A stretch of 12,863 nucleotides of DNA from Patescibacteria group bacterium UBA3291 (GTDB lineage: Bacteria; Patescibacteriota; Gracilibacteria; Absconditabacterales; Absconditicoccaceae). The stretch covers positions 1 through 12,863 of the forward strand of contig DETJ01000013.1 of NCBI GenBank assembly GCA_002361595.1. Direction: 5' to 3'. Of the stretch, positions 9,011 to 12,863 are shown in pieces (position 1 is the first letter of the stretch; each line of letters starts with the position of its first letter). The notes below the pieces were generated by a model. It saw only the letters and a list, made by a program, of their open reading frames with translations. It did no database searches and was not told the origin of the DNA. The position numbers were made by a program, and so were the translations under genes.

Positions 9011-11677
9011 ATGAAAGAAAATGCTTATAAACTAGAATTTACTGAATTATTAGAAGAATTACAAACTTCAGAGAATTGAATTTCTACAAAAGAGGCAAAA
9101 GCTAGAAATGAATTATACTGACCTAATGCAATTCAATCAAAAGATAAAAACTCTGCTTTAAAAATTCTTTTGGAACAGTTTACATCACCGCTCGTGATAA
9201 TTTTGATTATTGCTGCCATTATCTCATGATTAATTGGAGAAGGCGTAGATGCTATAATCATCTGTGGTGTAGTAATTTTGAATGCATTGCTAGGATTTTT
9301 CCAAGAATTTAAAGCCGATAAGGCCATTCAATCTTTGAAGAAAATGGCTGGACTAAAATCAAAAGTTTTGAGAAATGGACAGGAATTATTGATTGAAGCA
9401 AGTGAATTGACTATCTGAGATGTAATTTTATTAGAAGCAGGAGATAAAATTCCGGCAGATGCCAGACTATTTGAAACTGTGAATTTAGAAGTGGAAGAAG
9501 CCATCCTAACTGGAGAAAGCTTACCTGTGGAAAAAAATATCGCTGTGATTGAAGAAACTTCAGTTTTGGCCGACATGAAAAATATGGTATTAAGTGGGAC
9601 TATGGTTACTAAATGACGCTGAAAAGCAGTAATTACAGCTATTGGGATGGATACAGAGATGGGTAAAATCGCCTGAATGCTTCAGGATGCCCCAGAAAAA
9701 ACTACGACATTAGAGAAAAAACTAAATAATCTTTCAAAGGTTCTTGGAATCGCTGCTGTAGTGATTTGTATAATTATTTTCATTGTTTATCGATTGGTAT
9801 CGCATTTGGAATTTCAACAAGCATTTTTAGCTGCTGTAGCTTTGGCTGTAGCGGCAATTCCTGAATGATTACCAGCTGTGGTAACTATTTCATTATGACT
9901 GGGAGTAAAAAGATTTGTAAAGAAAAATGTCTTAGTCAGACGTTTGTCATCTGTGGAGACACTTGGAAGTGTGAATATAATTTGTACAGATAAAACTGGA
10001 ACGTTGACTAAGAACGAAATGACTGTGACGAAATTATTTGTGAATGGAGAAATCGTAGATGTAACTGGAAGATGATATTCTACCAAGTGAGAATTTTCTG
10101 CTCCTATTGAATGACTTCGTCCACTATTAAGTATTGGAATGCTATGTAATACTGCAAAATTGCATAATAAAGAAATAATTTGAGATCCTACCGAATGAGC
10201 ATTGCTCGTAAGTGCATATAAAGCATGAATGAAAGAAGAGGATTTTCTCAACGATTGGGAATGGATTGATGAGATTCCATTTGATAGCGAAAGAAAAAGA
10301 ATGAGTGAAATCTTTGCTAGAAAAGTATCGAGTAAAAATGCTGATGAATCTAAATATAAGAAATCTTATATCTCTAAACTACCAAAAATTCTGATTTACA
10401 CAAAATGAGCAATTGAATGATTATTACCTTTATGTGACACAATTTTGATTAATGGAGAAATTAAAGAATTGGATAAAGATATGAAAAAGCAGATTCTCGA
10501 TCAAGCTGCTACATTCTCTGAGCAGGCACTCAGAGTTTTAGGATTCGCTTTTGGTGAATGAAAAGAAGAAAAGAATCTGACTTTTGTTGGATTACAAGCA
10601 ATGATAGATCCTCCTCGTGAAGAAGTAAAAGATTCTATCGCTACATGTAAAAATGCATGAATTCGTGTAATTATGATTACATGAGACAATAAAGTGACAG
10701 CATGAGCTATTGCGAGAGAACTAGGAATTGAGGGAGATGTGATTACTGGGACAGATTTTGAAAAGTCTAAAAATAAAGTTAAATTACTCGAAACTGTAGG
10801 AGTAATTGCCAGAGTAAATCCATCTGATAAACAGGAAATTGTGAATATTCTCAGATGAAGATGAAATGTGGTTGCAATGACATGAGATGGAGTAAATGAT
10901 GCACCATCAATTAAAGCTGCAGACATTTGAGTATGAATGTGAATCACTGGAACTGATGTAACCAAAGAAGCTGCAGATATGATTCTGACTGACGACAATT
11001 TCAAATCGATTGTAAATGCAGTAGAAGAGGGAAGATGAATTTATGATAATATCCAAAAATTTGTAAACTACATGATAGTTTCGAATATCTGTGAAATCGC
11101 AATTCTATTCGTTGCTAGTTTGATTTGAGTTCCGATTCCATTATTGGCAATTCATCTACTATGGCTGAATGTAATTACTGATGGATTACCAGCTATTGCA
11201 TTATGAATAGATCCAATCAATCCAAACGTAATGAATCGCAAACCTCGTAAGGCTAGTCAATGACTAATTGATGGAAGAATGATATTGAATATAATTCTGC
11301 TTTCTAGTAGTGTAACAATCGGTTCTTTATTCCTATTCCTTAGACACTATAATGTAGATTTAGAGATGGCGAGAAGTGCAGTATTCCTATTTATGGCTGC
11401 TAGTGAATTAGTAAAAATTCAGATTATTCGTTCACAGTATGGACTCAGTTTCTTTAGTAATAAATGGTTAATCTGGGCTCTATTATGAGCGTTTGGATTA
11501 GCTTTGAGTATAGTTTATATTCCTGTATTAAGTAATCTATTTGATTTACAACCTCTAAGTACAGAAATTTGGAAAGAAATGTGAATTATATTGGCTGTAT
11601 TTATTGGAATTGGAACTATTTTGTCTGAATACATGAAAAGATCTAAGACTTTCCAAAAATGGGAAGATGGAGAATAA
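9011..11677 (+). CDS. P-type cation-transporting ATPase, Ca2+ (P2A/SERCA-like) type
   Basis: Complete 888-residue protein with TGA as glycine (about 33 in-frame TGA codons). It should pump a cation, most likely Ca2+, across the cytoplasmic membrane using ATP. All P-type landmarks are present in order: N-terminal cation-ATPase domain, actuator motif LTGES, membrane-4 AAIPEGLPA (Glu285), phosphorylation site DKTGTLT (Asp327), nucleotide-domain KGAIE, the DPPRE and MITGDN motifs, and TGDGVNDAP (Asp626). Calcium-site residues of SERCA are matched: Glu285 in M4, Glu695 in M5 (SNICEI), Asn720/Thr723/Asp724 in M6 (LLWLNVITDGLPA). A glutamate in M8 (AASELVKIQ) may complete site I. Length and topology (ten membrane segments expected) are normal. 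The ATG at 9011 follows the small membrane genes by 33 nt. Antisense open frames inside are shadows. Mn2+ or Na+ transport cannot be excluded. Confidence 0.96.
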
Positions 11678-11683
11678 TTATTC
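11672..11683. repeat. Palindrome formed by two abutting convergent stop codons
   Basis: GAATAATTATTC is a perfect palindrome made of the ATPase end (GAA TAA) and the acyltransferase end (GAA TAA on the other strand). The two genes have no intergenic space, and no intrinsic terminator is seen on either side. Confidence 0.8.
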
Positions 11684-12391
11684 TTTCAATTTCTTTAAAA
11701 TATAATCTATATCAAAATCTTCTTTTATAGTTTCAGGATATATTTCTCGAAATTTCTCGATTGGAATATTTGAGTAATTAATCTGTAATAATTTTTTAAT
11801 TTTATCTTCTGAAAATCTATATTTTATTACTTTTGCTGGCACTCATCAAACTATTGCATATGGTGGAATATCTTTTGTGACAACTGCTCACGCCGCAATA
11901 ACTGCTCATTGTCAGATATGTACTCATGACATTACCTTTGCTCATGTTCAAATTCGTACATCATCATCTACTACTATTGGTCATTTATCTCATTTATGGT
12001 TATAAGATTTCTCTTTGATTATATATGGTCCACTATATAATGGATTAAATAATTTATCATAAATAGCATCTTTAAAAGGGAAGCCATGTTGATTCATTTG
12101 TTTCATTGGATGATCTCGTGCAATAAACACCACATCTCTAGCAATTGAACAGTAATTTCAAATCTTAATTTTTACTCATCAATTACTTCTAACATCAATT
12201 GGTCAATATGAAAATGCTCATATAGATATCATATCTAAATTAATTCAACATGAATTATACATCAATCTTGTATTATTATGAGTATTTCTAAATGTAAACT
12301 TTGGAACTTCTATAAAATAAAATCTCATATGATTCCAAAATACTCCAAATGTCCTAATTAACAAAAGTCATATACATCTTATATAATTCAT
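11678..12391 (-). CDS. Left-handed beta-helix (hexapeptide-repeat) O-acyltransferase
   Basis: Complete 237-residue protein with TGA as glycine (17 in-frame TGA codons). Hexapeptide coils occur in two blocks: residues 49-90 (INLDMISIGAFSYG, then GGVKIKIGNYCSIARDVVF) and 139-185 (IVVDDDVRIGTGAKVMSG, HIGQGAVIAAGAVVTKDIPP, ending with the family hallmark GGVPAKVIKYRF). Between them ARDHPMKQ (His94) matches the catalytic histidine of the CatB/VatD-like xenobiotic and sugar acetyltransferase group, followed by a loop of about 45 residues, as in that group. Such enzymes are usually trimers that transfer acetyl from acetyl-CoA to a sugar hydroxyl. A hydrophobic N-terminal stretch (about 5-18) may touch the membrane. 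Given the nearby glycosyltransferases, surface glycan acetylation is more likely than antibiotic resistance, but the acceptor is unknown. The C-terminus is charged and helical. Confidence 0.92.
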
Positions 12392-12687
12392 TATCTCAAT
12401 AATTTTCTAATTATAAATAAATTCTGTCATTACTTGTGTAACTAACAGCCAAGAACAAAGTACATTATGCACTTTCTAAATAATTAGACATATCAAGACT
12501 GTAATGTTACATTTCACTCAAAGCTAAAATATACTTAATTTTTTGAATATTTCTATCATGCTTATACCTAAAAAATATTAATTATAGTGAGAATATCAAG
12601 TAAAGTTTTATGTCTTAAATTCTTTACCTTGAATTCATTGTTCTAATCCTTAGATTAGGTATCGCTTAACAAAAAAATCAAAATTAT
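12392..12687. other. Intergenic region with several inverted repeats
   Basis: No gene or tRNA is supportable here. Inverted repeats seen are: 12424-12448, CTGTCATTAC/GTAAcTAACAG, ten pairs with one bulge, in what would be the acyltransferase leader; 12457-12475, AAAGTxCATxATGxACTTT, a near-palindrome that looks like an operator; 12500-12511, TGTAATGTTACA; and 12643-12658, CTAATC-CTTA-GATTAG, 30 nt before the next ATG. None is followed by a T-run, so they are not intrinsic terminators. A leader or operator role for the flanking genes is inference. Promoters here are ambiguous. Confidence 0.5.
12643..12658 (+). promoter_or_regulatory. Leader hairpin upstream of the last gene
   Basis: CTAATC, loop CTTA, GATTAG is a perfect six-pair stem ending 29 nt before the ATG at 12688. 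With no T-run after it, a 5' leader structure affecting stability or translation is more likely than a terminator. It matches no riboswitch I recognise. Confidence 0.35.
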
Positions 12688-12863
12688 ATGCAAAAATTTA
12701 TTCGTTTTGAAAAGGAAAGACCATTTTCTGAAGTTCAGAAATCCTTCATGGACAGGTTTAGGAAAAACTTTTCTAACCACTTCGTAGGTAATCCAGAAGA
12801 GATTAAGAAAGGACAACAAAGGTCCTTCTATCCTTACCTGAATGTGAGCGAGAATTTGAAGGT
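12688..12863 (+). CDS. Start of an unidentified gene (58 codons, runs off the window)
   Basis: An open frame starts at ATG 12688 (MQKFIRFEKERPF) and stays open to the end of the window. The visible part is charged, basic and soluble-looking, with aromatic residues (FMDRFRKNFSNHF, then RSFYPYL) and no signal peptide. I do not recognise the family. It contains no TGA; its two glycines are GGT and GGA. It favours C-ending codons (TTC, AAC, CAC, TAC, GAC, TCC) much more than the other genes here, which often marks high expression or a different origin. A long leader with a hairpin precedes it. Upstream of the ATG is AAAAAAATCAAAATTAT, with no Shine-Dalgarno sequence. Confidence 0.7.
   Translation, partial: MQKFIRFEKERPFSEVQKSFMDRFRKNFSNHFVGNPEEIKKGQQRSFYPYLNVSENLK

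Noticed and set aside
10501..11004. Antisense open frame of 167 codons within the ATPase gene
   Set aside because: Shadow of the ATPase frame; low-complexity Ser/Thr/Ile/His composition and no motif.
9011..11677. ATPase region read as a pseudogene with many premature stops
   Set aside because: All interruptions are TGA, at conserved glycines; there are no frameshifts and no TAA or TAG in frame.
9011..11677. UGA as tryptophan (code 4, Mycoplasma type)
   Set aside because: TGA aligns with invariant glycines such as PEGLPA and TGDGVNDAP, and TGG is used for tryptophan.
12392..12687. tRNA gene or CRISPR repeats in the inverted-repeat-rich gap
   Set aside because: No cloverleaf with T-loop GTTCRA or CCA end, and the repeats differ from one another with no regular spacing.

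Overview
The window reads as a low-GC bacterial genome fragment that uses UGA as a glycine codon (genetic code 25). That code is known from the Candidate Phyla Radiation lineages Absconditabacteria (SR1) and Gracilibacteria (BD1-5/GN02). The evidence is internal. Every large gene is interrupted by TGA under the standard code. When TGA is read as glycine, complete family-typical proteins appear, and the recoded glycines fall in invariant motifs: all four glycines of the epimerase GGAGFIG loop, the P-type ATPase PEGLPA and TGDGVNDAP, and the glycosyltransferase NEGL. All ten complete genes end in TAA or TAG. The window alone cannot separate SR1 from Gracilibacteria.

Layout: 1-1160 is the 5' part of a 23S rRNA gene on the minus strand. 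It has its own candidate promoter at 1251-1278 and no 16S gene upstream in this window, so the rRNA genes appear unlinked. 1554-2366 is a plus-strand GT2 glycosyltransferase. Facing it is a minus-strand run: ATP-grasp-like protein (6667-5567), UDP-glucuronate decarboxylase (5496-4561), exostosin-like GT47 (4504-3338) and a WaaE-like GT2 (3224-2439). Upstream of that run is a separate FecR-like membrane protein (8249-6771), closed by a good intrinsic terminator at 6729-6756. From the divergent control region 8250-8433 a plus-strand operon starts with a near-consensus promoter: two paralogous small membrane proteins (8434-8694, 8720-8977), then a Ca2+-type P2 ATPase (9011-11677). A minus-strand hexapeptide acyltransferase (12391-11678) abuts the ATPase stop codon to stop codon. 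After a gene-poor stretch a plus-strand gene begins at 12688 and runs off the end.

How it fits together (inference): three glycosyltransferases, a UDP-xylose-forming enzyme and an acyltransferase suggest a surface glycan locus, which suits an episymbiotic lifestyle. The ATPase operon is a separate cation-transport module whose two small paralogous membrane proteins are of unknown function and are the best candidates here for something undescribed. No CRISPR array, insertion sequence, integrase or tRNA gene was recognised.
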